NCBI RefSeq assembly: GCF_040605455.1
Contig: NZ_JBEXCV010000044.1
Span: 1 to 58,396, forward strand
DNA: 58,396 nt
Reading direction: 5' to 3'
DNA from: Embleya sp040605455
GTDB taxonomy: Bacteria > Actinomycetota > Actinomycetes > Streptomycetales > Streptomycetaceae
The position numbers were made by a program, and so were the translations under genes. The first letter of the stretch is position 1; every line of letters starts with the position of its first letter. The notes under the pieces are model-generated. The model saw only the letters and a program-made list of their open reading frames with translations. It made no database searches and had not been told where the DNA came from. Of the stretch, positions 1 to 8,514 are shown one piece after another.

Positions 1-452
1 GGGTGCGGGTTTGGTTGTTCTGGGGGGGTCCAAGGTTGGGTGCGGTCGGGGGGGGGGCGGGTACGTGGGTGTTGGGGCGTATCTTCCTGGCCACCAGGGG
101 GGGCGGTTTGGGGGGGGGGGGGGGGCCCGATCGACGGGGCGGCGCTCGGCCGAGGCGGGGGCGGGGGCGAGGACGGCGCGATGGGCGCGGCCTCGGGAGT
201 CGGCCCGGCCAGATGCGCCGCGGCCACCTCGCGCCACTTGGCCTCCCACCCGGCGGGGGTCGCGCCGCAGGCCGCGACGATCGCCATCGTGACGCCGAGC
301 GAGGGCAACATCGCGCCGGACAGCGCCGCCGCCAGCACCGTTTCGTCGACGCCCGCGCGCCGGGCCAGTTCGGCCGCCGGGACCTCACCCGCCGCGTCCC
401 GGATCGCTCTCATTGCGGCGGCGAATTCGATCAGCGGATCTGGCTGAGACAT
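1..452 (-). CDS. Helix-turn-helix DNA-binding protein, N-terminal part (runs off the window edge)
   Basis: The minus-strand frame beginning ATG at 452 stays open to base 3, so about 150 codons are visible and the C-terminus is missing. Residues 1-80 form a compact helical domain containing ELARRAGVDETVLAAALSG followed by a conserved-looking W..KW segment. This is the arrangement of the small XRE-like HTH domains that head many streptomycete regulators. From about residue 85 the chain becomes a Pro/Ser-rich linker, encoded opposite long G runs. A GGGGGAG ribosome binding site lies about 7 nt before the ATG. What follows the linker cannot be seen. The homopolymer runs near bases 22-57 and 111-125 could hide sequencing errors, so the frame beyond residue 100 is less secure. 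Confidence 0.6.
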   Translation of the reverse strand, partial: MSQPDPLIEFAAAMRAIRDAAGEVPAAELARRAGVDETVLAAALSGAMLPSLGVTMAIVAACGATPAGWEAKWREVAAAHLAGPTPEAAPIAPSSPPPPPRPSAAPSIGPPPPPQTAPPGGQEDTPQHPRTRPPPDRTQPWTPPEQPNPH

Positions 453-724
453 GGGTGCTCCCCCGTACCTGTTTCCTGAACCCGTGGTGATTGCGGGTCA
501 CATGATGATGGATCGCACGGCTCGAAAGCACCTCGACATCGAAACCGCAAGCAACCCGTAGCCATCACCTGCCAGGCCGAACCACCGTGCCACGAAGCCC
601 GGTTCGGTTGCCCCGAACACATGCGCGAGGGCCCACGCCACGACTCACGCCCGCCCCGACCCCGACAGGTGCCGGGAACTGTACGCCCCAACGCCCGCAC
701 GCGGCGGCCATGAGCGCCCGACGG

Positions 725-794
725 GTGAACACGAAAACGGGCGGACCCGGGCCGGCATGTCGCCGGCCCGGGTCCGCCCGTACCTCGTGTTCAC
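725..794 (-). terminator. Long nested dyad, probable terminator of the DUF349 gene
   Basis: An inner perfect 18-bp stem (GGGCGGACCCGGGCCGGC at 739-756 with its complement at 762-779, 5-nt loop) is enclosed by an outer perfect 10-bp stem (GTGAACACGA 725-734 with TCGTGTTCAC 785-794). It begins 25 bp past the stop of the DUF349 gene in its direction of transcription. There is no U-tract. Nothing else was recognised in the 367-bp gene-free stretch 453-819. Confidence 0.7.
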
Positions 795-819
795 CGCCGC
801 GCGGGCGCGGCCGAGCCGC

Positions 820-2049
820 TCAGCCGGAGAACTCCTCCAGCGCCTTGTTCGCCTCGGCCAGCCACTCCGCGCGGGCCGCGATCGACTCCTCGGCCTCCCG
901 CAGCTTGCGCTCGTTTCCGGCCGCCCGGGCCTTCTCCGCCTGCTGGCTCAGCTTGTCGATCGACGCCTGGATCTGGTCCACCGCGGCCTGCGCCCGCGCC
1001 CGAGCCTCCGGGTTCGTCCGCTTCCACAACTCTTCCTCGGCCTCGCGGATCGCCCGCTCGACGCTCTGGAGGCGGGCCTCCATCTTCGGCCGGGCATCGC
1101 GCGGGACGTGGCCGATGGCCTCCCAGCGGTCGTTGATCGAGCGCAGTGCCGCCCGCGCCGCCTTGACGTCCGTCACCGGGACGATCGTCTCGGCCTCGAC
1201 GAGCAGCAGCTCCTTCGCGGCCTGGTTCTCCCGCTGCTCGGAGTCGCGCTCGGCGAACACCTCGCTGCGCGCCGCGAAGAACACGTCCTGCGCGGCCCGG
1301 AAGCGCTGCCACAGCTCTTCCTCGACGTCGCGCTGGGCTCGGCCGGCGGCCTTCCAGTCGTTCATCAGGTCGCGGTAGCGCGCCGCGGTGTCGGTCCACT
1401 CGGTGGACGTCGACAGCGCCTCGGCCGCCTCGACCAGCTTCTCCTTGACGCGCTTGGCGCTGTCGCGCTGCCCATCCAGCTCCGCGAAGTGCGCCTTGCG
1501 GCGCTTGGCGAAGTTGGACCGGGCCTGCGAGAACCGGTGCCACAGCTCGTCGTCGGCCTTGCGGTCCAGCCGCGGCACGGCCTTCCACGCGTCCACCAGC
1601 GCGCGCAGCCGTTCGCCGGCCGGGCGCCAGTCCGTGCTCTGGCCCAGTTGCTCGGCCTCGGCGACGATGCGCTCCTTGGCGCCCTGCGCCTCCTCCTGCG
1701 CCTTGGCGCGGGTGGCCTTGCGCTCCTCGCGCTTGGAATCCACCACGGTCACCAGCGCGTCCAAACGCTTGACGAGCGATTCCAGATCGCCGACCGCGTT
1801 CGCGTCGACGATGCTCGCGCGCAGGCGCTCGATCGCGTGGTGGGCGTCCTTGGGAGCGAGGTCGGTGGTCCGTACCCGCCGCGCGAGCAACTCCACCTCG
1901 ACGGCGAGCCCCTCGTACTTGCGCCGGAAGTAGGCCAGGGCCTCGTCCGGGGAACCCGCCTGCCACGAACCGACGGAGCGCTCACCGTCCGCCGTCTTGA
2001 CAAAGACGTTTCCCTGCTCGTCCACGCGGCCCCACGGGTCGCTGCTCAC
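820..2049 (-). CDS. DUF349 domain-containing protein
   Basis: A 409-residue, charged, mostly helical protein. At least three DUF349-type repeats are visible, recognisable by the recurring W.....A.R...L...WK and EELW.RF pattern at about residues 145-190, 220-265 and 305-345. The last 80 residues look like a coiled coil. DUF349 proteins are cytoplasmic; no reaction is established. It follows the cyclophilin gene on the same strand with a 105-bp gap containing a hairpin, and a long dyad lies after its stop. The start (MSSDPWGRVDE) is preceded by GGAGG about 7 nt upstream. This gene sits upstream of hisS in streptomycetes. Confidence 0.9.
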   Translation of the reverse strand: MSSDPWGRVDEQGNVFVKTADGERSVGSWQAGSPDEALAYFRRKYEGLAVEVELLARRVRTTDLAPKDAHHAIERLRASIVDANAVGDLESLVKRLDALVTVVDSKREERKATRAKAQEEAQGAKERIVAEAEQLGQSTDWRPAGERLRALVDAWKAVPRLDRKADDELWHRFSQARSNFAKRRKAHFAELDGQRDSAKRVKEKLVEAAEALSTSTEWTDTAARYRDLMNDWKAAGRAQRDVEEELWQRFRAAQDVFFAARSEVFAERDSEQRENQAAKELLLVEAETIVPVTDVKAARAALRSINDRWEAIGHVPRDARPKMEARLQSVERAIREAEEELWKRTNPEARARAQAAVDQIQASIDKLSQQAEKARAAGNERKLREAEESIAARAEWLAEANKALEEFSG

Positions 2050-2093
2050 AGCGGCCTCCTTCGATGCTGAATGCGGCGCACTCTACACAGGAC

Positions 2094-2123
2094 CCCGGGG
2101 CCCGGGCCGGGCCGTGCCCCGGG
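2094..2123 (-). terminator. Hairpin after the cyclophilin gene
   Basis: CCCGGGGC (2094-2101) pairs with GCCCCGGG (2116-2123), 32 bp beyond the cyclophilin stop and before the DUF349 start. It could end or attenuate transcription between the two genes. It is short and has no U-tract. Confidence 0.45.
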
Positions 2124-2154
2124 AGTCGCCGTGGAACATGCGTCCGGTCGGTTG

Positions 2155-2994
2155 CTACTTGGCCACGGTCACGCTGTCGAGGACCACGTTCTCGTGCGGC
2201 GCACCGTCGCTGCCGCCGTCCTCGGTGCCCGCGGCGGCGATCTTCGCCAGCACGTCCATCCCACCGGTGACCTTGCCGAACGGGGTGTAGTTCGGCGGAA
2301 GCTTGCTGTCCCCGGTCACCAGGAAGAACTGGCTGCCGTTGGTGCCCGGCCCCGAGTTCGCCATCGCGACGGTGCCGGCCGGGTAGGACGCCGAACCGTC
2401 CGGGCCCGCCGTACCCAAATTCTCGTCGACGAACTTGTAGCCGGGACCGCCGGTGCCCGTTCCGGTCGGGTCACCGCACTGGAGCACGGCCAGACCGCCC
2501 GTGGTCAACCGGTGGCACTTGGTGTGGTCGAAGAACTTCTTGCCCGCCAGGAACGCGAACGAGTTCACCGTGTGCGGCGCCTTCGCCGCCTCCAGCGCCA
2601 CCTTCACCTCACCACACGTGGTCTTGAGGGTCATCGTGTACGCCGCTTTGGTGTCGATCGACATCGCGGGCTCGGTGGGGAACTGCTCCTTCGTCGGCTC
2701 ACCCGGAGCCGGCGCCGCACACGTCTTCGGCGCGGCGCCGGCGGCCGGCGACTGCGGTGTCGAGGGCTGCGTGGTCGGCTGGTTCGACGCACTCGCGTTC
2801 GTCTTCTTGTCGTCGTCATCGCTCGCCGCCACCGCGAGCCACGCCCCACCACCGGCCACCACGACCACCGCCGCGACCGCTGCGATGACCTGGTTGCGCC
2901 GGCGCCGACGTGCCTGTGCGGTCCCGCGTCGTTGCTGCTGGCGCTCGAACTTCTCGCGCGCGAGCTGCCGCTGGCGCTGCTGTTTGGTGACCAC
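2155..2994 (-). CDS. Membrane-anchored cyclophilin-type peptidyl-prolyl isomerase
   Basis: The product is 279 residues from a GTG at 2994, preceded by AGGAG at good spacing; the open frame continues far upstream but without homology. Residues 1-35 are very basic (QRRGTAQARRRRR), 36-57 form one membrane segment, and 60-105 are a Ser/Thr/Pro linker. The cyclophilin domain fills residues 110-279, so it faces outside the membrane. Domain landmarks are CHRL with the catalytic-type Arg at 162, GDPTGTGTGGPGY at 174-186 and SQFFLVTG at 221-228. The family catalyses cis-trans isomerisation of prolyl bonds in folding exported proteins. The gene diverges from the metallo-hydrolase gene. A TAGACT -10-like element lies at 3174-3179 on this strand. 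Confidence 0.9.
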   Translation of the reverse strand: MVTKQQRQRQLAREKFERQQQRRGTAQARRRRRNQVIAAVAAVVVVAGGGAWLAVAASDDDDKKTNASASNQPTTQPSTPQSPAAGAAPKTCAAPAPGEPTKEQFPTEPAMSIDTKAAYTMTLKTTCGEVKVALEAAKAPHTVNSFAFLAGKKFFDHTKCHRLTTGGLAVLQCGDPTGTGTGGPGYKFVDENLGTAGPDGSASYPAGTVAMANSGPGTNGSQFFLVTGDSKLPPNYTPFGKVTGGMDVLAKIAAAGTEDGGSDGAPHENVVLDSVTVAK

Positions 2995-3007
2995 CGCGTG
3001 CTCTCCT

Positions 3008-3052
3008 GGATTCGAACGGACTCGATGACGGATTCGATGTGGATGGACTCGA
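3008..3052. repeat. Four short GGAYTCGA repeats in the divergent promoter region
   Basis: The octamer alternates GGATTCGA (3008), GGACTCGA (3018), GGATTCGA (3030) and GGACTCGA (3045), just upstream of the cyclophilin start. The 315-bp gap 2995-3309 separates two divergent genes and so must hold both promoters. Candidate -10 elements are AGTCTA at 3174-3179 (read TAGACT on the minus strand) and TAGTCT around 3225 (plus). The repeats may be fortuitous low complexity. Confidence 0.4.
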
Positions 3053-3309
3053 CCCGGACGCCCGACGGCCGGACGAGGGCCGGGGGAGGGCTCCCGGTGC
3101 CGTGACGGGATCCGTGCACCGGTCCCGACCTGCGGTGATCCCACAGGCTCGGAACCGACCGCAGCTCGCGCACAGTCTAGGCACGCACCCCCTGAACCGG
3201 TTCGCGATCCGCCCCCGCGCGCCGGTAGTCTCGTACCTGATTCCCACGTCCGCCGCATACTTCCGTGCTTGCCCCGCCGCCGGAAGACCCCGAGACCGAG
3301 AGGACGAAC

Positions 3310-4005
3310 GTGATCGTCGCCGGGTTCCCCGCAGGGTCCTTCCAGACCAACTGTTACGTGGTCGCCCCTGCCGCCGGTGAGGAATGCGTCATCGTCGACC
3401 CCGGGCAGGACGCGTTCGACGGCGTACAGGACATCATCCGCGAGCACCGGCTGCGCCCGGTGGCCGTCGTGCTGACCCACGGACACATCGATCACATGTT
3501 CTCCGTGGTGCCGGTCTGCGCCGAGCACAAGGTGCCCGCGTGGATCCACCCCGACGACCGCGATCTGCTCTCCGATCCGGCCAAGGGCCTCTCGCTCGGT
3601 GTGGGGCAACAGCTGTTCGGCGGGATGACCTTCACCGAACCCGAGGACGTGCGCCTGCTCACCGACGGCGCCGTGCTCGACCTCGCCGGCCTTGAGCTGA
3701 CGGTCCATCATGCGCCCGGCCATACACAGGGGTCGGTGGCCTTCGGCACCCAGGGAAGCGCGGACATCCCGCCCGTCCTGTACTCGGGTGACCTGCTGTT
3801 CGCCGGCTCCATCGGACGCACCGACCTGCCCGGCGGCGATCACGCGCAGATGTTGCGCTCGTTGTCCCGGGTGTGTCTGCCCCTGCCGGACGAGACCGTC
3901 GTCCTGTCCGGCCACGGCCCCCAGACGACGATCGGCCGCGAGCGCGCGAGCAACCCTTATCTGCAAGAGCTGACGCCGCCCGCGGGACCGCACCGAGGAA
4001 TGTGA
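3310..4005 (+). CDS. MBL-fold metallo-hydrolase, glyoxalase II-like
   Basis: A 231-residue protein with the metal-binding signature HGHIDH at residues 57-62, a later HAPGH motif and GDLLFAGSIGRTD. These are the typical ligands of the beta-lactamase-fold hydrolases closest to hydroxyacylglutathione hydrolase. Substrate is not known; glyoxalase-type or thioester hydrolysis is an inference from the family. The GTG at 3310 is chosen because GAGAGGAC precedes it by about 5 nt and the product then starts VIVAGFPAGSFQTNCY, as in streptomycete relatives. A longer GTG start at 3265 is possible. It ends 14 bp before hisS, and this gene-hisS-aspS order is conserved in the group. Confidence 0.9.
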   Translation: MIVAGFPAGSFQTNCYVVAPAAGEECVIVDPGQDAFDGVQDIIREHRLRPVAVVLTHGHIDHMFSVVPVCAEHKVPAWIHPDDRDLLSDPAKGLSLGVGQQLFGGMTFTEPEDVRLLTDGAVLDLAGLELTVHHAPGHTQGSVAFGTQGSADIPPVLYSGDLLFAGSIGRTDLPGGDHAQMLRSLSRVCLPLPDETVVLSGHGPQTTIGRERASNPYLQELTPPAGPHRGM

Positions 4006-4019
4006 CGGATTTTCATACC

Positions 4020-5279
4020 GTGAGTACCTTCAACGCCCCCAAGGGCACCTTCGACATGCTTCCGCCGTTCTCGGAGACGTTCAACCGGATCCGGATCCAG
4101 TTCGGCCTGGAGCTGCGCGACGCGGGTTTCCAGTACATCGAGACCCCCACCTTCGAGGAGACCGGCCTCTTCCTGCGCGGCGTCGGCGAGTCCACCGACA
4201 TCGTGACCAAGGAGATGTACACCTTCGAGGACCGCGGCGGCCGCTCGCTCACGCTGCGCCCCGAGGGCACCGCAGCCGTGATGCGCTCGGTGCTTCAGCA
4301 CAACCTGTACGCCGGCCGCCTGCCGGTCAAGCTGTGGTATTTCGGCTCGTATTACCGCTACGAGCGCCCGCAGGCCGGCCGTACCCGCCAGTTCACCCAG
4401 GTCGGTGCCGAGGCGATCGGCAGCGACGATCCGCTGGTCGACGTCGAGATGATCGCGCTGGCCGCCGAGGGCTTCATGAAGCTGGGCCTGCGCGACTTCC
4501 GGCTGCTGCTCAACTCGCTCGGCTGCCGCGAGTGCCGGCCGGTCTACCGGGCCAAGCTCCAGGAGTTCCTGCGGGCGCTCGACTTGGACGCGGAGACGCA
4601 CGCGCGGATCGAGATCAACCCGCTGCGCGTGCTCGACGACAAGCGGCCCGAGGTGCAGGCGCTGATCGCGGACGCCCCGCTGATCACCGACCACCTGTGC
4701 GAGGCGTGCGCCGAACACCACACGTTCGTGCGCGGCATGCTCGACGAGCTGGAGATCGCCTACGAGGACACCCCCAGGCTGGTCCGGGGTCTCGACTACT
4801 ACAACCGCACCACGTTCGAATTCGTGCACGACGGGCTCGGCGCGCAGTCGGCGATCGGCGGCGGCGGGCGCTACGACGGCCTGTCCGAGGACCTCGGCGG
4901 CCCCGACCTGCCCTCGGTGGGCTGGGCCCTGGGCATCGGCCGCACGATGCTCGCGATGGAGGCCGAGGGCCAGGCCGTGGAGACCCCGGCGGACTGCGAC
5001 GTCTACGGCGTCGCGATCGGCGACGCGGCCCGGCGCGCGGTCTTCGGCATGATCACCCAGCTGCGGATCGAGGACATCCCCGCCGACATGGCCTTCGGCG
5101 GGAAGAAGCTCAAGGGCGCCATGAAGGCCGCGTCGCAATCCGGCGCCCGCTACGCCATCGTCGTCGGCGACCGTGACCTCACCGAGGGCGTCGCCCAGAT
5201 CAAGGACCTGTCGAACGGGGACCAGACCCCGGTGCCGCTCGACCAGGTCGTCACCGTCTTGAAGGAGAAGCTTCAGTGA
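4020..5279 (+). CDS. hisS: Histidyl-tRNA synthetase
   Basis: Class II aminoacyl-tRNA synthetase that charges tRNA-His with histidine. The 419-residue product begins with the family-typical APKGTFDMLPP. Other landmarks are LRPEGTAAVMR (motif 2 region), the HisRS signature GLDYYNRTTFEF, and GGGGRYDGL. The C-terminal anticodon-binding domain occupies roughly residues 330-419. GTG at 4020 is chosen by homology. A GTG at 4002, overlapping the upstream stop, would add six residues and cannot be excluded; neither has an ideal ribosome binding site, although GACGGA lies 10 nt before 4020. The stop overlaps the aspS start in a GTGA, implying coupled translation. Confidence 0.96.
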   Translation: MSTFNAPKGTFDMLPPFSETFNRIRIQFGLELRDAGFQYIETPTFEETGLFLRGVGESTDIVTKEMYTFEDRGGRSLTLRPEGTAAVMRSVLQHNLYAGRLPVKLWYFGSYYRYERPQAGRTRQFTQVGAEAIGSDDPLVDVEMIALAAEGFMKLGLRDFRLLLNSLGCRECRPVYRAKLQEFLRALDLDAETHARIEINPLRVLDDKRPEVQALIADAPLITDHLCEACAEHHTFVRGMLDELEIAYEDTPRLVRGLDYYNRTTFEFVHDGLGAQSAIGGGGRYDGLSEDLGGPDLPSVGWALGIGRTMLAMEAEGQAVETPADCDVYGVAIGDAARRAVFGMITQLRIEDIPADMAFGGKKLKGAMKAASQSGARYAIVVGDRDLTEGVAQIKDLSNGDQTPVPLDQVVTVLKEKLQ

Positions 5280-7087
5280 TCCGCACCCATGACGCCGGTA
5301 CGCTCCGCGCCGAGCACGCCGGCCACACCGTGACGCTCGCCGGCTGGGTGGCCCGGCGGCGCGACCACGGCGGCGTGGCGTTCGTGGACCTGCGGGACGC
5401 GTCGGGCACCGTACAGGTGGTCTTCCGCGACCTGGAGACCGTGCACAACCTGCGCTCCGAGTTCTGCGTCAAGATCACCGGCGACGTGCGGGTACGCCCC
5501 GACGGCAACGAGAACACCGAGATCCCCACCGGTGCGATCGAGGTCGTCGTGGACGACTTCGAGATCCTCTCGGAGGCGGCGCCGCTGCCCTTCCCGATCG
5601 AGGAGTACACGCCGGGCACGGTCAACGAGGAGGTGCGGCTCAAGCACCGCTACCTCGACCTGCGCCGCGCGCCGATGGCACGCAACCTGCGGCTGCGCTC
5701 CAAGGTGACCCGGGTGATCCGCGAGGTGATGGAGGACCACGACTTCCTCGACATCGAGACGCCGTACCTGACCCGGTCCACGCCGGAGGGCGCTCGCGAC
5801 TTCCTGGTGCCGGTGCGGCTCCAGCCGGGCTCGTGGTACGCGCTGCCGCAGTCGCCGCAGCTGTTCAAACAGCTGCTCATGGTGGCCGGCATGGAGCGCT
5901 ACTACCAGATCGCGCGCTGCTTCCGGGACGAGGACTTCCGGGCCGACCGGCAGCCCGAGTTCACCCAGTTGGACGTCGAGATGTCCTTCTGCGACGCCGA
6001 GGACGTCCTGGCGCTGACCGAGAAACTGATCGCGCGGGTGTGGCGCGAGGTGCACGGCGTGGAGATCCCGCTGCCGCTGCCCCGACTGCCCTACGCCGAG
6101 GCGATGGCGCGCTACGGCTCGGACAAGCCGGACACCCGCTTCGGCTGCGAACTGGTCGACCTGACGGCCTACTTCGAGGGCACCTCCTTCCGGGTGTTCC
6201 AGGCCGAGTTCACCGGCGCGGTGGTGATGCCCGGCGGCGCCGCGCAGACCCGCAAGGAACTGGACGGCTGGCAGGACTGGGCCAAGGCGCGCGGCGCGCG
6301 TGGCCTGGCGTACGTGCTGGTCGACGCGGAAACCGGCGAACTGCGCGGCCCGGTGGCCAAGAACCTGTCCGAGGAGCACCTGGCCGGACTGGTCGAGGCG
6401 ACCGGCGCGGCCAACGGCGACTGCATCTTCTTCGCGGCGGGTCGGCGCACGGCCTCGCTCGAACTGCTGGGCGCGGCCCGCCTGGAGATCGCCCGCAGGG
6501 GATCGCTGATCGACGAGTCGAAGTGGAACTTCCTCTGGGTCGTCGACTTCCCGATGTTCGAGCCGATCGAGGACGCGGCCGGCAACCACCAGGGCTGGCA
6601 CGCGATTCACCACCCCTTCACGGCGCCGACCGCGGAGTGGCTCGACGGGTTCGACAAGAACCCGGGCGAGGCGCTGTCGAACGCGTACGACATCGTGCTC
6701 AACGGGACCGAGATCGGTGGCGGTTCGATCCGTATCCACCGTCGGGACGTGCAGGAGCGGGCGTTCGCGGCGATCGGGATGTCGGAGGAGGAGGCGCAGT
6801 CGCAGTTCGGCTTCCTGCTGGACGCGTTCGCGTATGGGCCGCCGCCGCATGGCGGGATCGCGTTGGGGTTGGACCGGTTGGTCGCGTTGCTGGGCGGGGC
6901 CGAGAGCATTCGCGATGTGATCGCTTTCCCGAAGACCGCTTCCGGTGGCGACCCGTTGACCGGGGCGCCGTCGCCGATCACGGTGCAGCAGCGGCGGGAG
7001 GCCGGGATCGACGCGAAGCCGAAGTCGGGTTCGGGTTCGGGTGAGGGCGGGAAGGCGGACAAGGGCGAGGGTGCGGAGAAGGCGTAA
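5276..7087 (+). CDS. aspS: Aspartyl-tRNA synthetase
   Basis: A bacterial-type class II synthetase, 603 residues. The N-terminal OB-fold anticodon-binding domain contains GWVARRRDHGGVAFVDLRD, motif 2 lies in FRDEDFRADRQPEFTQLD, LPQSPQLFKQ is the flipping-loop region, and GIALGLDRLVALLGG is motif 3. A GAD domain lies between motifs 2 and 3, as in other bacterial AspRS. The last ~25 residues are a low-complexity tail of Lys, Ser, Gly and Glu that the catalytic fold does not need. Start GTG 5276 overlaps the hisS stop by 4 bp. The final ~250 bp has visibly more T at third positions than the rest of the gene. Confidence 0.97.
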   Translation: MIRTHDAGTLRAEHAGHTVTLAGWVARRRDHGGVAFVDLRDASGTVQVVFRDLETVHNLRSEFCVKITGDVRVRPDGNENTEIPTGAIEVVVDDFEILSEAAPLPFPIEEYTPGTVNEEVRLKHRYLDLRRAPMARNLRLRSKVTRVIREVMEDHDFLDIETPYLTRSTPEGARDFLVPVRLQPGSWYALPQSPQLFKQLLMVAGMERYYQIARCFRDEDFRADRQPEFTQLDVEMSFCDAEDVLALTEKLIARVWREVHGVEIPLPLPRLPYAEAMARYGSDKPDTRFGCELVDLTAYFEGTSFRVFQAEFTGAVVMPGGAAQTRKELDGWQDWAKARGARGLAYVLVDAETGELRGPVAKNLSEEHLAGLVEATGAANGDCIFFAAGRRTASLELLGAARLEIARRGSLIDESKWNFLWVVDFPMFEPIEDAAGNHQGWHAIHHPFTAPTAEWLDGFDKNPGEALSNAYDIVLNGTEIGGGSIRIHRRDVQERAFAAIGMSEEEAQSQFGFLLDAFAYGPPPHGGIALGLDRLVALLGGAESIRDVIAFPKTASGGDPLTGAPSPITVQQRREAGIDAKPKSGSGSGEGGKADKGEGAEKA

Positions 7088-7193
7088 CCGCATTCGAGCG
7101 TGAGTTGTCGAAGTCGTCGAAGCAGGACGGGCCCCGCAGGTATGGGGACGGTTCGGCGATGACGTCTCGGACGCACTCCGCTTCGCCGGCGGC

Positions 7194-7247
7194 CCCGCTC
7201 GATCGAGCGGGATCAAGGGCGGTCGAGCCATCGGCTCGGCCGCCCTT
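7194..7247 (+). terminator. Double palindrome after aspS
   Basis: A perfect 18-nt palindrome CCCGCTCGATCGAGCGGG (7194-7211) is followed by a 15-bp stem with one G-T pair (AAGGGCGGTCGAGCC 7215-7229, GGCTCGGCCGCCCTT 7233-7247, 3-nt loop ATC). It lies about 110 bp after the aspS stop in the 296-bp gap before the next gene and is the likely terminator of the hisS-aspS unit. Confidence 0.65.
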
Positions 7248-7383
7248 CGGCGTTGCCGGATTGTCGACTCGGCGGAGTAGCCGAAACGCTTCTGCACAGG
7301 CTCGGAGCAGCGGCGCCGAAGCCTGCCTACCTTGGAAGTCGAGCCGGCGCGGGGCCGGTTCGCACGACCTCGGGGAGGCCGAC

Positions 7384-7896
7384 ATGGCGGTGGAGCTGAC
7401 GAAGCGACGGGTGCCGGCGGAGTACGTGACGCGGTCCATCGTGCTGGGGCGCGGCTGGACGCAGGGCGCCATCGTGCGCTTTCTGGCCGAGCCGGACGGG
7501 ACGCTCGCCAACCTGCGCTACCGCGGATCACCGCCGACCCGGTTGTACGCGATGACGCGGGTGCAGGCGATCGAGAGCACGCGCGAGTGGCAGGAGTGGT
7601 TCTTCGGGTCGCGGCGACGGCGGACGGCGGTGGTGGTGGAGCAGGGGAGCGCACCGCCGGGAGGGGTGCCGGGTGGACCGCTCGGCGACGGTGGGACGGG
7701 TTCCGGTGGAACCCGCGCCGACGGGTCGGGTGTCGATGGGTCGTATGTCGACGGGTCGGGTGTCGACGATCTGCGCGGTGGCGGAACGGGTAAGGGCCGT
7801 GCGGCCGTTGCGATCGGTGCGCATGTCGGAGCCGAGCGAGATGCTGGGGTGGGTCGAGGTCGGGACTCGAAAGGCTCGAAAGGAGAGGTCGTCTAA
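7384..7896 (+). CDS. Hypothetical protein with RGWT...EPD...RLY motif
   Basis: A 170-residue protein from ATG 7384, supported by GGGGAGG 5 nt upstream. Residues 1-75 are compact and contain SIVLGRGWTQGAIVRFLAEPD, then RYRGSPPTRLY and RVQAIEST. This resembles a short helical module I have seen in many streptomycete hypothetical proteins; I cannot assign a function. Residues 90-170 are Gly/Asp/Ser-rich low complexity with repeated DGSGVDGSYVDGSGVDD and look unstructured. The stop shares a base with the next start (TAATG), so the two genes are probably translated together. Whether the low-complexity tail is a true part of the protein is uncertain. Confidence 0.6.
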   Translation: MAVELTKRRVPAEYVTRSIVLGRGWTQGAIVRFLAEPDGTLANLRYRGSPPTRLYAMTRVQAIESTREWQEWFFGSRRRRTAVVVEQGSAPPGGVPGGPLGDGGTGSGGTRADGSGVDGSYVDGSGVDDLRGGGTGKGRAAVAIGAHVGAERDAGVGRGRDSKGSKGEVV

Positions 7897-8408
7897 TGAG
7901 CCACACCGTGCACATCAATCCGCTGCGCTGGTTCACCGATGGCGAGGGAGGCCTGGAGTTCGTCGAGTCGTTCGGCACGCCGGTGCCGGCCGACCTGCTG
8001 GAGGAGGCGCGTGCCGCGTCCTATCCGGGAGTCGGCGACGTGCTGGCGGTGTTGCGTGGCGAAGGGCTGTCCGCGCGTTGCTGGTTCACCCTGTGGGTCG
8101 ACGGCGCGGAGGTGCCGGATCCGTTGCCGGCGCGGCCGGGCGCGGCCGACGGCGACCACCTGGGCGGGTTCGCGGTCGCGGTCGCGGGGGAGCGCAAGCG
8201 GATCGGGGCCGACGAGCCGACGTCCGGGCTGACCTTCCGGGCTCCGGGGGCGGGCGCGGCGGAGCGGGCGGTGGCGGCGCTGGCCGAGGCGTTCGGTCCG
8301 CAGGTGATGTGGGCCGGGGATGTCGGCGATGTCGTGGTGGTGCCGCCCGGGCTGACCGCGGCCCAGGTACGGGAGCGGCGGATGGGGTGCGACATGGCCG
8401 ATTCATGA
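7896..8408 (+). CDS. Hypothetical protein, coupled to the preceding gene
   Basis: A 170-residue acidic soluble protein, start ATG 7896 with AAAGGAGAGG about 7 nt upstream. It begins MSHTVHINPLRWFTDGEGG and contains a hydrophobic beta-rich middle (GFAVAVAGERKRIG) and the segment QVMWAGDVGDVVVVPPGL. No family was recognised, and there is no signal peptide or membrane segment. The 1-bp overlap with the preceding gene suggests one transcript. A short GC hairpin and then the VWA gene follow. Confidence 0.65.
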   Translation: MSHTVHINPLRWFTDGEGGLEFVESFGTPVPADLLEEARAASYPGVGDVLAVLRGEGLSARCWFTLWVDGAEVPDPLPARPGAADGDHLGGFAVAVAGERKRIGADEPTSGLTFRAPGAGAAERAVAALAEAFGPQVMWAGDVGDVVVVPPGLTAAQVRERRMGCDMADS

Positions 8409-8461
8409 GGGATCTGCCCCTGTTCGTGGGGGTGCCCGATCTGGGAGCGTAGGCCGGAGAA

Positions 8462-8477
8462 GCCCCCGTGAGGGGGC
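8462..8477 (+). terminator. Short hairpin before the VWA gene
   Basis: GCCCCC (8462-8467), loop GTGA, GGGGGC (8472-8477). It is small and has no U-tract. It could be a weak terminator for the preceding pair or part of the VWA gene leader. Confidence 0.4.
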
Positions 8478-8514
8478 GGCCACCCGACCCGCTCGACCGC
8501 TGGGAGCCCTCGCC

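Noticed and set aside
3001..3060. tRNA-like T-loop phrase GGATTCGA
   Set aside because: It occurs in a short repeat run with no acceptor, D or anticodon stems.
3873..4019. An upstream in-frame start that would extend hisS by 49 residues
   Set aside because: The extension overlaps the metallo-hydrolase gene, is Arg/Pro-rich and lacks homology; the family starts at the GTG at 4020.
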